Below, one piece after another: positions 1 to 10,619 of a stretch of DNA of 64,000 nucleotides; within the stretch, counting starts at the first letter, position 1, and every line of letters begins with the position of its first letter. The position numbers were made by a program, and so were the translations under genes. Location of the stretch: contig NC_092563.1 in NCBI RefSeq assembly GCF_037975245.1, forward strand, positions 23,406,960-23,470,959. The letters run 5' to 3'. Source of the stretch: Apostichopus japonicus (lineage: Eukaryota; Echinodermata; Holothuroidea; Aspidochirotida; Stichopodidae). The notes under the pieces were generated by a model. It saw nothing but the letters and a program-made list of their open reading frames with translations. It searched no databases and was not told the origin of the DNA.

Positions 1-799
1 TTTACAAATCAGTCAAAGTATATATTGAAAAGCGAGTCAAGGAATGGCAAGATATCGTTCACGGCATTGAATTTAATTTCTAGTCGATAATATCAAACTA
101 ATAATTTCATACGGTACGTCAAAAATCCACAAATCGTTTCAATTTGATTACGCAAATGCGCAATGACACTCCAATTTTGGTAATCGATCTAGAATTGCGT
201 ATTTCGCCATAAATAGCTGAAACATCACCAGTTTGTGCCAATTCTGGAAGGTGAAGCTGTGTCGTGATATCGGACAACTCATGTACAAACTGCAGTTTGA
301 TATCGAGATATGTCACCTAGTTAAACAAAGCTTTGTTGCAAGTACTGGGTCAGTCATATTTTAACTTACCATTTTATGTCAATCAAATCTACATGCAGAG
401 TCTTGGCCCAAGTTCCCCTGTGCGGCTGAAAAATTCTGCAAGACGAGTGTAAACATTTAGACGATTAATAACTAATAACAGAGCCGTCCATATCTGCCTT
501 CCATTGTCTTTGTGACGTAGAACTGGTTGTTTGAGGTTAATTTAGGGGTAATTATTTTATTTTCGGCCAAGAATTATTCAGTAAATCTTTATTTCCATGA
601 GCAGAGATATTTATTATTTCTCTTCCCATTCGATGAGTTTAATCAACATGTATAATACTGGGGTAACAAAAAAAATTTGTTTCAGTTTAACTTCTCTTTT
701 CAAAGCCAAATTCTTTTCATACTGCCCGTTAAAGAGTTACTTAACATGAAAGCAATAATTAAAGGCCAGATACATATCATGATAATTATGATGATACCT
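1..799. other. Unassigned AT-rich DNA
   Basis: No gene, repeat unit or RNA could be recognised in this stretch. Open frames are short and have low-complexity, non-conserved composition. Confidence 0.5.
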
Positions 800-865
800 T
801 GCCAAAATGTCAACTAAATCTCAGGATTTGTAATCCTGGGGTGACTGGTTCAAATCCTACCACAA
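800..865 (+). repeat. tRNA-like remnant, possible SINE head
   Basis: A perfect 5-bp stem (822-826 with 834-838) encloses a 7-base loop laid out like an anticodon loop, with TGT in the anticodon position and T just before it. It is followed by GGTTCAAATCC at 848-858, which matches the pol III B box. The T stem does not pair properly and no good D arm or acceptor stem is visible, so this is not a working tRNA gene. A decayed tRNA-derived SINE head is the best reading. The SINE body downstream was not identified. Confidence 0.4.
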
Positions 866-1379
866 ATATTCTCTTCCAAGATTTCTAGAAAGGTAAACAT
901 TGGTCACATGTGGTCCCACTGTTTGTGAACCTGCCAACACCACACATGGAGAAAATTTGTCTCACTGAAATGTGTTGTTATCTATTGTGACCCACCTCAA
1001 TATCTAGGGACAATATGATGGATTGATGAAGCTTCCAGTCGAAGGCTTTTTCAATTTTAATCCAATCAAGTTTTGCCAGTTTCGTCAATATGGATAACAT
1101 CTTCAATGTCGAATTAGTAGTTAAACATAATAAACACTCACTGATGAAGTTTATCAAAGATTTTTAGTAGAAGAAAATTTGATGTTTAAAAAAGTGCAAT
1201 ATTGAGTCAAGATGTGTGATTTCTCAAAAGACGTCATATCTTGATAAAAACAGAAAATTTACAGCGGAAAATGCTTTCCTTAAAAGAATGTACCTCAAAA
1301 TAGTAGATACATGATTTTTTTTCTATATTATGATTTTTGTAAAGTTAGAGGCATACATAGAAATGGTACATTGATAGGC

Positions 1380-1475
1380 TATTGAAACGCCTGGCTCTCT
1401 GATGGACAACTGTCATTGTTGAAATCTTGTGAACCAGCAGTGCCTCAAGAATAAAATTTGAATTTGAATATGATA
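1380..1475 (+). repeat. Retroelement 3' tail-like sequence
   Basis: The stretch ends in AATAAAATTTGAATTTGAAT, an A-rich stop followed by a short TTTGAA microsatellite. This is a common 3' terminus of non-LTR retroelements and SINEs that use them. The parent family is unknown and no target duplication was found. Confidence 0.3.
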
Positions 1476-3383
1476 TTTTATTATTTATTTATATTGAATA
1501 CTGTATGATGTTCATGTGTGAATGTTCATGTGCATCTAGGCATGTGCATAGTTTGTACCTTTGTGTGTGGGAGGGGGAGGGGGAGGGGAGGGATGTGGAG
1601 TGGAGGATGGGCACACTGTTCAGGTGGAACCATATTTTCTAATTGTATAGCTTTGAGGTTTGGTAGTGGAATATATAAGTGATTCCAGGATTAATTTTTG
1701 TCTTCCTTTTTTTTTTCTTCAAAAAAAAGTTGGATTAAGAATTTTCTTTAGGAGTTTTTTTTTTATTGTGCCAAATATTGTGTGATAATAATAAGGGGGA
1801 GGGCAGGGTGAGGTACATAATTATATTATCATTATCAGATAGTATGATATAGGCAGGAATTTAATACCAAGTTGTTTCATACATTTGGATATATAATTAA
1901 TCATAACCTTCATTTTCCATGAATGACCCGTAAATGTTTGCAAAACTTTCATACTGTTAATCAGCCAATAAAGAAAAAGGTAATACCAAGCCTTATAGTT
2001 TTGTTTTTATATGATTTTGATATCTGGGTGAGCATATATTTTAACATTGCAGTCACCTTGTTAAACTTGAATGGCAGAAACAGGAGAATTGGCAAGGGGG
2101 ACGGGTGAGGGGGTCTCATTTCACTATATTGACCAACCCATTCAACTCTCTCCCGCCCCTCCCTTGCTATTTCAATGAATAAGATGCTGCCGTAAATGTC
2201 GAGTATTTAATGTACGGGTGCTCTTAACTGACATAATAGTGTTTTCTAATATAAACAAATAGAATTGTGTTTTAAACTAGCGCCACTTTTTCTTAAAAAG
2301 TTTCTCTTCTTTGGTTCGTGGGTTCACAACTCACTTGAAACTTTTTTTGGTGGGCTTAATTGAATGTTAAGGCATCATTTATTGTTGGCCGTGGAGCTAC
2401 AAATAAGCTGTTACGGGGACGCAGGAACCTTATTAAAATAATGTAGATACACTAGTTAACTTATATAACATACACTGATGAACAACCCCGGTTATACCTC
2501 CTTTTAAAATAGATTTATTTGAACTCTCTGTCGGATGATCATGATCTTAACAAATGGACTGAGGATGCATTCAACATTTTATAAGTACTATATGCTTTAG
2601 ACCTACCTGTTGTTGTGCACGTCAAGTGAGTTCTGGTTGCCATTGTATTTGTTCTTTATGTCAATGGTGTTTACATTCTGATGAACCATGAGATGAACGG
2701 TATTGAAGGCATGCAGCAGCACCAGCAGTAGGTGTACGTGTAGTAAATGGCGGTTGTACATGATAGTATGTTCCGGTCAGCTGCATCCGTAGCGGAGTGA
2801 CGTCCCAGCGGATTATTAGTCTATAATTCTCTTTTATATACACAAGAGAATGCCGACGGTTCTTTGAGGACTATGGCAAAACAGCAGCAGCAGAACCATG
2901 AGAAGCTAGCATTACTGGAATGACAATTGGCACAGATTATGGCCAACACCTGTAATGGGCTGTAAATCTCTGTCGAAAAAAGTTCGATATTTTGGACTAT
3001 AGCCTTTTTTATTACAAGCTTATACTTCAAACTGTAGAATCAAAATAACGTAAAGCTAAAGTGGTTTATGTTTACGGACGATGTCCATTACCTGTAATAC
3101 AATGTTGTATTGCCCAGACGTGTAACGACAGGAGATTTTAGCAACAGGTATACTCCAGAACCCCCCCTGAAAGTTTTACGTTTAAGTGGCTTTGGGTAAC
3201 ACTGTTCATTCTAATGCTGGATATATACAGAATGGAATGCAATAAGCCGACGCATGTAGTTCTTCTATTTAAAGGTAAGAGCTAGATTCCATTTACTTTC
3301 AGTTTGGTTACAACTGCCATTTGCGTTTTGATTTTGTCGAAATCTAGTAATGCAAAAATTCGTCATCTGAAAGAAAGGTTATA
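1476..3383. other. Unassigned DNA with a G-rich purine tract
   Basis: No coding homology was recognised. A GGGGGA/GGGGA tract lies at about 1569-1594. T-rich and A-rich runs occur near 1700-1760. The region 2640-2960 is slightly richer in GC but shows no exon-like structure that I can support. Confidence 0.4.
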
Positions 3384-3747
3384 TCCCTAAACAAGGGCGT
3401 AGGAACCGGGGGGCTGGGGGCGCCAGCCCCCCCCCCCAGTGAAAAATGTGGAGGGGCGGAAGTATCATTCCGCCCCCCCCCCCCGCTTCGCAAGTCAGAA
3501 AACCCCTTTTTCATTTCCAAATCAGAAAAAAAAAATCTCATTTGGAGCACCAAATTGCATCTAAGGCCTGGTGAAAATACAAAATTAAGTTTACAAAATG
3601 GAGTGGGTGTTGAAGTGTGCTATATTGCACCAAATTGCATCTGAGGCTACCTGGAAATGCAAAAAATTCCCCTCCCCCAGGCCGGCCATCAGTCTTCAGC
3701 CCCCCCCCCCCCACTCAAAAGTACCTTCCTACGCCACTGTCCCTAAA
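3384..3747 (+). mobile_element. hAT-type MITE, family A, with 8-bp TSD
   Basis: The element itself is 3392-3739 (348 bp). It starts CAAGGGCGTAGGAA and ends with the reverse complement of CAGTGGCGTAGGAA, giving terminal inverted repeats that match at 12 of 14 positions. The 8 bases before it (3384-3391) and after it (3740-3747) are identical, TCCCTAAA. An 8-bp duplication with ends beginning CA(G/A)(T/G)GGCG is the signature of the hAT superfamily. There is no transposase frame, so it is non-autonomous. The interior carries poly(C) runs and a segment homologous, in inverted orientation, to the larger element at 4365-5783. Confidence 0.9.
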
Positions 3748-4311
3748 TATATTACCGTAATGTAATATAATGATATTACATCGAAAAGGGACTAGGAAAA
3801 TATGAAATTAGACATCTTTTCAAATGACATTTAGACCTTTTCAAATGACATTTAGACACGGAGGGTTTTATGTATTGTATAAAACGGCTAAAAGGTAGCG
3901 ATAGAACTATGAGTAGTCCGGCTGAACCTGAAATTCAAGTTGCAATCTTTTCAGAGCTCAGCAACACACAACCCCAAAACAAACAATGGAATGACCCTTT
4001 ACTGCACTTTTGCGTGGTCGATATGCTTATCGGAGCGTGTATACTCCTTAAATAGGGATAATTTATTCACTGAAGTAGTATTAATTTGAGTGGTGATGGA
4101 ATTATTGATATGAGTCTGGACAAACATGTCATTTATTCTGAGGCACACACCTTAAACAGCTCTAAATAGTCAATAATGGTACTAAATAGGCACCGTAAAT
4201 AAAATTAACAAACAGCAAGTACATTAATATAAACTAGATTATTCGTCTTGCAGTTCCACTGTCATGTCGTATTTATTTCCTATCATGTGCGTGTGAGTGC
4301 ATTACATGCAT

Positions 4312-4356
4312 AGGCGCGGATCCAGGGTTGTATACCTTCCCCCGCCCCCGCCCCCC
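4312..4356 (+). mobile_element. Left end of an older hAT-like element (partial)
   Basis: The sequence GGCGCGGATCCAGGG at about 4315-4329 resembles hAT-type terminal repeats. The family A element at 4365-5783 is inserted just inside it, splitting an ACACACAC stretch. The sequence after 5791 may be the continuation of this older element, but no matching right end was found. Tentative. Confidence 0.3.
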
Positions 4357-5791
4357 ACACACACCAGTGGCGTAGGAAGGCACTTTTGAGTGGGGGGCTG
4401 AAGACTGATGGCCGGCCTGGGGAGGGGGTGTCCCCCTCCCCTTTGGAATTTTTTTGCATTTCCAGGTGGCCTCAGATGCAATTTGGTGCAATATAGCACA
4501 CTTCAACCCACCCACTCCATTTTGTATATAATTTTGCATTTTCACCTGGCCTTAAATGCAATTTGGTGCTCCAAATGAGATTTTCTTCTCATTTGTAAAT
4601 GAGAAGGAAATATGAAGGACTAAATCTCGTTGATGCTTAGTTTGGCGGATGGGATAAACCTTCTGAGATCACACCGTGATATACCTAAGCAGGCTATCCA
4701 ATATCAAAAATATCAATTTATTTCCGACCCCGTTTCGTCTACTAATTAATAATTTTAATTGTTACTCAAAATTGATAAAACCATAAGGCTGTCTAGTATT
4801 AGAGGAATGTTCATTTCAGCCGCATATATGAAGTTTCATGAATTAAGCCTACTTTTGTGTGTAATAATTAAAATGAAATAATTGTTTGTTTAATGAAGAG
4901 ATCTCATAATTTTGTTATAAATTTGTCATAAATTTTTCTCTGACTTCCCAACGACTACCGTAGAGTCTAATGTCTTCAAACAGAAATAGTATATTTTTAT
5001 ACTAATAACTGTTTTTTTTTTTAAAGAAGGGACATAAAATAGGACAACATTTTTCAGCGATGTAAATTGAACATTGTAGTATCGTAAATCTGTTAAAGAT
5101 TTCAAATTTAGGAATCCATCTCTGACTTCTCAACGACCACCGAAGAGTCTAATGTCCTTCAAATGGAACGAAAAACAAAAAGAATATATTTGTTTATACT
5201 ATAATAATTGTTTGTTTTTAAGAAGGGACCTAAAATCTGACTAGAATTATATCAGGGATGTATGTTGAACATTTTATAATGTCCTTCAAATGGGAAGAAA
5301 AACAGAAAGAATATTCGTTTATACTAATAACTGCTTTTTTCTTTCAAGAAGGGACCTAAAATATGACAAGAATTTTATTAGGGATGTATTTTAAACATCG
5401 CTGTATCTCAAAGTTGTATTATTAGAGAGATTTTAAAAGTTTTCAATTTTGACTAAAACATGAATAAAACGACAAGGTCTAAGGGGAGGGGTATCCCCCT
5501 CCCCCTTTGGAAAATTTTGCATTTCCAGGTGGCCTCAGATGCAATTTAGTGCAATATAGCACACTTCAATACCCACTCCATTTTGTAAACTTAATTTTGT
5601 ATTTTCACCTGGCCTAAGATGCAATTTGGTGCTCCAAATGAGATTTTTTTCTCATTTGGAAATGAAAAAAGGGTTTTCTGACTTGCGAAGCGGGGGGGGG
5701 GGCGGAATGATACTTCCGCCCCTCCACATTTTTCACTGGGGGGGGCTGGCCCCCCCCCCAGCCCCCCGGTTCCTACGCCCTTGACACACAC
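4357..5791 (-). mobile_element. Long hAT-type non-autonomous element, family A, with 8-bp TSD
   Basis: The element is 4365-5783 (1419 bp), flanked by ACACACAC at 4357-4364 and 5784-5791. It begins CAGTGGCGTAGGAAGG and ends with the reverse complement of CAAGGGCGTAGGAACC, so it is an inverted relative of the 348-bp copy at 3392-3739. Relative to that copy it carries a direct duplication of about 185 bp (4419-4603 and 5483-5669) separating about 880 bp of extra interior. That interior holds three diverged tandem units. No transposase frame is present. The TSD falls in a CA microsatellite, so it is slightly weaker evidence than at the other two elements. Confidence 0.82.
4941..5420. repeat. Three diverged tandem units inside the hAT element
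   Basis: Three successive copies share the order: a 'deoxyuridine-like' T-rich opening with GAGTCTAATGTC, then TATACTA-TAATAACTG, then AAGAAGGGAC-TAAAAT, then a GGGATGTA-like segment and GAACATT. They start at about 4941, 5118 and 5278, the third lacking its left end. Units are about 140-175 bp and well diverged, indicating old internal amplification within the element's interior. Confidence 0.6.
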
Positions 5792-8150
5792 TCCTTTTTC
5801 AACCCACCCACAAAATAAAAGTAGTTATTAGCAAGACATTGCGAGTAGACTAATTTGCGTATAAATACACCTCAGAATGGACCATTTATGGTCTATTTTT
5901 ATGGGGGAGGGGAGGGGGACCCCAGACCCCCTACATGACAGACGGTTTCAATTATCACAGGGTCACACTACCTCCTTTCTACATTCCAGTGCATGGTAAT
6001 GTAATGCGTTATAGACGATTTCATCCGAATGTGCTTCAACATTTATCGGTGTTTCCATCTAGTCCGGGTGAATTATTCTACTGACCGTGCTGCCTAAAAC
6101 GCCCGCACTTTTATTAATTGACAACCCGGGCGTGGACATTAGCTCAAAACGCGTATGCGCTCATGCAGGGTGTTATTCATCTTTACCATGAAAAATGGGT
6201 AAATTGTAACACATTGCGTGTGACAGTTATACACTGTGACAGTCATACACACGGAACCAATTTCAGTGTATCGTAACAAAGAAAATATTTAAACCTTAAA
6301 AGTCCTACTCAAACTGGATCATGAGTACTAAATTATTTCCTCATTATGTGTGAATAATTAGGAGGGGAGAATGGGAGAAAGGGGGTGGGGGGGGGGGTAT
6401 GTTTCCTTCAGAGGAGTGGTCAAACTTGATTTCATTTAAATCGATGTTTTCGTGTGCGTTATCATTACCCAGCCCGAGATAGTAAACAACTTATATGTAT
6501 ATTCTTACATGACCTTTGACACTAGCATACTCCTCAAAATTACAAACCAAACAATCAAAATGGACAAAATTTGCCAAAAAGAGACATCAATTTTTACAAA
6601 GAACGGAAACGACGTATGAAAATCAGTGCTTATCTTACTAGTTTGTAAATAGAACAGAAAGCTTTTACACTCTATTACAAAAGAAAACTGTCTTCACAGT
6701 TAATTAACGACGTTGTTCTAATATGTTAATTATATATTTCAAAAAGGAAAGTGACAGGCGGAAGGACATATTCGCACGCGAACTATCCTAGAATCATTGA
6801 CTCGTTAACATAGTGAAAGAAGCATAAATAGGTTAATTTCTTTTGTAGTATAGTTATTATCTATTTCCGGAGGTCCTCAAGTAAAATGTGTTTTTACAGC
6901 CTATGGCGTCGTAATGTGAAATGAGAATTAAGAATTAGATGACATGAGAGGCTGTGAGGTTTTTAGATGGTTAGGACACTCGATTACCTTTCCCTAATAC
7001 ATGTACCCATTAATATATGCAACCTCCGTCTCCGTGGCTGCACCAAGGGTGCATTGTGGCATATTTCCCTAAACCCCCTCCCTATCATGATGCATTCCCC
7101 CTCCCCTGTCACCATCCGATCCACCCCCAATCGGCTCCGATAAAACAATACTGGATAGTGCAGGGGTAAGATCTAGTAAAATCTAGGAATATTGTTTTGA
7201 AGGGGATAGGGGAAGAAAGGAAAGCCGAAAACGTGAATCTTAGATGCGGGTATAATCCACAGATAATAAAATTTTGGAGACTGGCCAGACGATCAGATCT
7301 GCTACATATTTTAAATGATATGACATTATTATTACTTTATTTTATGTGACATAAAAGGTCATTTATGACTTTTAATTTTTTAATGCATAAATCATAAATA
7401 GGCTATGTCATAAATATGCATAAATATGCATCAAATTCACTCAATGGTGATAAACCTTTAGTAATATGACATTAAAGGCATTACACAAAGCAAAATGTCA
7501 GGTTGCCAGAGGTGTTAGGAGCTAAGTCGGGCCCGGAGGACAACAAGGCTATTTCACCCGGGATAGCTCCTCTTTATACTCCGTTCGTATTCCTCTTAAA
7601 TTATAAATATGAAAATGATAATACACTTTTCTTTATCCAATATTTTCCCGGGCCCCTCGGCATTCTCCTAGGCTTCCTTATTGACCCTGCAGGCCCAAGG
7701 GCTTTAGTCTATTCTGACCCGACCCAACCCCTTCCTCCTCCATCGTTAAGCCTGAAGTTTACCCGAACACTGCCAACAACCAAGCATGTCGTCACTGCGA
7801 TTGACTATATGTATAGCCTATATGTATAGACTATATGTATAGACTATATGTATATCTATATGATAGACTATATTATGTATAGCATATAGGCTATTGGAGG
7901 TGAATGGTTCTCGTTAAAGTTATACAAGAATATCAATCAAGTAATGAATTAATCATGTGAAAACCATATCATAAGTTTTCCATAGTTTTGTCATATATTT
8001 ATTTCGAGAGAAAAAAGAAGATAATAGATGACAAAAATCGGAAAGAAAGAACGTGTTTCGTTTATGTGGTGTCAATATAAAACAATGGTTTCTTGAATTG
8101 GTCAGAGTGTATCTTTCGATCTTAGGAAGGTCTTTATTAAAGGCAAATTG
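5792..8150. other. Unassigned DNA with small repeats
   Basis: No gene recognised. Contents include a G-run near 6383-6398, a G/C-rich GGGGGAGGGGAGGGGGACCCC segment near 5903, and about five imperfect copies of a 13-14-bp CTATATGTATAGA unit at 7801-7890. The 108-codon open frame at 7503-7829 shows no family-like pattern. Confidence 0.45.
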
Positions 8151-8155
8151 CCAAA

Positions 8156-8236
8156 CGAACGAACGAAAGAACGAACCAACGAACGAACGAACGAACCAAC
8201 GAACGAACGAACGAACGAACGAACGAACGAACCAAC
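8156..8236 (+). repeat. (GAAC)n tetranucleotide microsatellite
   Basis: About twenty GAAC units with occasional CAAC and GAAA variants. Antisense translation gives a repeated Arg-Ser-Phe-Val peptide that is only a reading of the repeat. Confidence 0.92.
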
Positions 8237-8324
8237 AATTTTGTGAGCTTTTATTCAGTGTGAAAAGAAGCACATGTTAGGATCTCATTGACCTTTTTTT
8301 AATTCATAGAGGGAGAGAAATCAT

Positions 8325-8380
8325 TGGCTAGAATGGGATTTGAACTCTTACCTTGGGATAATAAGTTCTCGTTAATCCTT
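8325..8380 (-). repeat. tRNA-like remnant on the minus strand
   Basis: The reverse complement contains GAGTTCAAATCCCA, close to a pol III B box, preceded by an anticodon-arm-like segment around 8355-8372. No A box or paired acceptor stem can be seen. Probably a decayed tRNA-derived SINE head. Confidence 0.25.
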
Positions 8381-8426
8381 ATGTTTCGGGGATTTTTCTA
8401 TTGCATCAAAATACTTACTATAGTCA

Positions 8427-10262
8427 CAAACATCGGCTGCACAGGAGCTAGGGCCAATAGCATCATGTTACTGGATACACACTCGTTATGATCACAAATA
8501 TAGCTACAAACCCCGGTGTACATGAAGTAGCTTTGGCAAAATGCATCATGTTACTGGATAAACCTTTCGTTATGACCTCATATATTTCACAAATCTCGGT
8601 CCGTGTATAGGAGCTGGGGCCAATGGCATCATGTTACTGGATACACGCTCGTTATGACTACATATGTAATCACAAACTTCCCGGCCCGTGTACCGGAGCT
8701 GGGGCCAATGGCATCATGTTACTGGATACACGCTCGTTATGACTACATATGTAATCACAAACTTCCCGGCCCGTGTATAGGAGCTGGGGCTAATGGCATC
8801 ATGTTACTAGATATACCCTCGTTATGACACATATATTATCACAAACTTCCCGGCCCGTGTATAGGAGCTGGGGCCAATGGCATCATGTTACTGGATACAC
8901 CCTCGTTATGACTACATATATAATCACAAACTTCCCGGCCCGTGTACCGGAGCTGGGGCCAATGGCATCATGTTACTGGATACACGCTCGTTATGACTAC
9001 ATATGTAATCACAAACTTCCCGGCCCGTGTATAGGAGCTGGGGCCAATGGCATCATGTTACTGGATACACGCTCGTTATGACCACATATGTAATCACAAA
9101 CTTCCCGGCCCGTGTATCGGAGCTGGGGCCAATGGCATCATGTTATTGGATACACGCTCGTTATGACCACATATATAATCACAAACTTCCCGGCCCGTGT
9201 ATAGGAGCTGGGGCCAATGGCATCATGTTACTGGATATACCCTCGTTATGACCACATATATAATCACAAACTTCCCGGCCCGTGTATAGGAGCTGGGGCC
9301 AATGGCATCATGTTACTGGATATACCCTCGTTATGACACATATATAATCACAAACTTCCCGGCCCGTGTATAGGAGCTGGGGCCAATGGCATCATGTTAC
9401 TGGATACACGCTCGTTATGACCACATATATAATCACAAACTTCCCGGCCCGTGTATAGGAGCTGGGACCAATGGCATCATGTTACTGGATACACGCTCGT
9501 TATGACCACATATATTATCACAACCTTCCCGGCCCGTGTATAGGAGCTGGGGCCAATGGCATCATGTTACTGGATATACCCTCGTTATGACACATATATT
9601 ATCACAAACTTCCCGGCCCGTGTATAGGAGCTGGGGCCAATGGTATCATGTTACTGGATACACGCTCGTTATGACTACATATATAATCACAAACTTCCCG
9701 GCCCGTGTACCGGAGCTGGGGCCAATGGCATCATGTTACTGGATACACGCTCGTTATGACTACATATGTAATCACAAACTTCCCGGCCCGTGTATAGGAG
9801 CTGGGCCAATGGCATCATGTTACTGGATACACGCTCGTTATGACTACATATGTAATCACAAACTTCCCGGCCCGTGTATAGGAGCTGGGGCCAATGGCAT
9901 CATGTTACTGGATACACGCTCGTTATGACTACATATGTAATCACAAACTTCCCGGCTCGTGTACCGGAGCTGGGGCCAATGGCATCATGTTACTGGATAC
10001 ACGCTCGTTATGACTACATATGTAATCACAAACTTCCCGGCCCGTGTATAGGAGCTGGGGCCAATGGCATCATGTTACTGGATACACGCTCGTTATGACT
10101 ACATATGTAATCACAAACTTCCCGGCCCGTGTACCGGAGCTGGGGCCAATGGCATCATGTTATTGGATACACGCTCGTTATAACCACATATATAATCACA
10201 AACTTCCCGGCCCGTGTATAGGAGCTGGGACCAATGGCATCATGTTACTGGATACACACTCG
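8427..10262 (+). repeat. 85-bp satellite array, about 22 copies
   Basis: The unit contains GGAGCTGGGGCCAATGGCAT, then CATGTTACTGGATACACGCT, then CGTTATGAC, then a variable ACATATRTAATCACAAACTT segment and CCCGGCCCGTGTA. GGAGC anchors recur at 85-bp steps (for example 9881, 9966, 10051, 10136, 10221). A few units are 83-84 bp because of small deletions in the TACATATA segment. The first two units (8427-8580) are strongly diverged and the rest nearly identical. Two unit types alternate partly, GTATAGGAGC and GTACCGGAGC. A block starting at 8821 and another at 9584 share the same rare variants, which suggests a nine-unit duplication. Since 85 is not a multiple of 3, the open frames of 74-130 codons across it are frame-rotating readings of the repeat, not genes. 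Each unit carries a GGCCAATGGC CCAAT-type motif. Confidence 0.95.
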
Positions 10263-10376
10263 ATAATCGTTTTGACCACTTATAGTTTTATGCGACGATA
10301 TGATTGCATGATTAAATAAAACATACATTTCATGATGGAGTTTTTTACATAAAGTACAGGCTATTCCGCTGCTCTG

Positions 10377-10619
10377 ATGCTTAACTTAAAATCATTAAAA
10401 AAAATTGATGATTTGTTTCGTTTGTTTGATGGGACTTCATTTTGGAATTTCCCTAAGCTGCAGAAACATAAAAGTGATTTTAGATTGATTGATGTGTTGT
10501 TGCGCAAGGTTGAAGTGAGCGATGAAGGAACGCCGTTCAACTATAAAGTCCGTGTTGACTTTTTATTCCGCAAACACTGTCGTAGGGCAATTTCTTTGAC
10601 CATCGGGCGGGGTGACTGA
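10377..10619 (+). CDS. Possible small or decayed coding segment, unknown
   Basis: An 80-codon ATG-started frame sits just outside the satellite's right edge. The predicted product is basic and mixed in composition, with normal residue variety (Trp, Phe, Lys, Asp, Arg spread through it), unlike the low-complexity frames elsewhere. I do not recognise a domain. No splice sites or downstream continuation can be supported: the following sequence is closed in all frames within a short distance. It could be a chance frame, a decayed exon or a transposon remnant. Confidence 0.2.
   Translation: MLNLKSLKKIDDLFRLFDGTSFWNFPKLQKHKSDFRLIDVLLRKVEVSDEGTPFNYKVRVDFLFRKHCRRAISLTIGRGD

Noticed and set aside
822-860. 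Functional tRNA-Thr (TGT)
   Set aside because: Only the anticodon stem and B box are present. The T stem and acceptor stem do not form.
3344-5791. Gly/Pro-rich frames in 3.3-5.8 kb
   Set aside because: They read the G/C runs of family A hAT elements.
7503-7829. 108-codon frame
   Set aside because: Pro-rich, ends in a TATG repeat and has no domain-like pattern or splice context.
7953-8280. Arg-Ser-Phe-Val frames on both strands
   Set aside because: Readings of the GAAC microsatellite.
8427-10262. CRISPR-like array
   Set aside because: The repeats abut with no variable spacers and the organism is eukaryotic.
8603-10319. Seven overlapping frames reading MYRSWGQWHHVTGY
   Set aside because: The 85-bp unit rotates through all three frames. 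The peptides are a by-product of the satellite.
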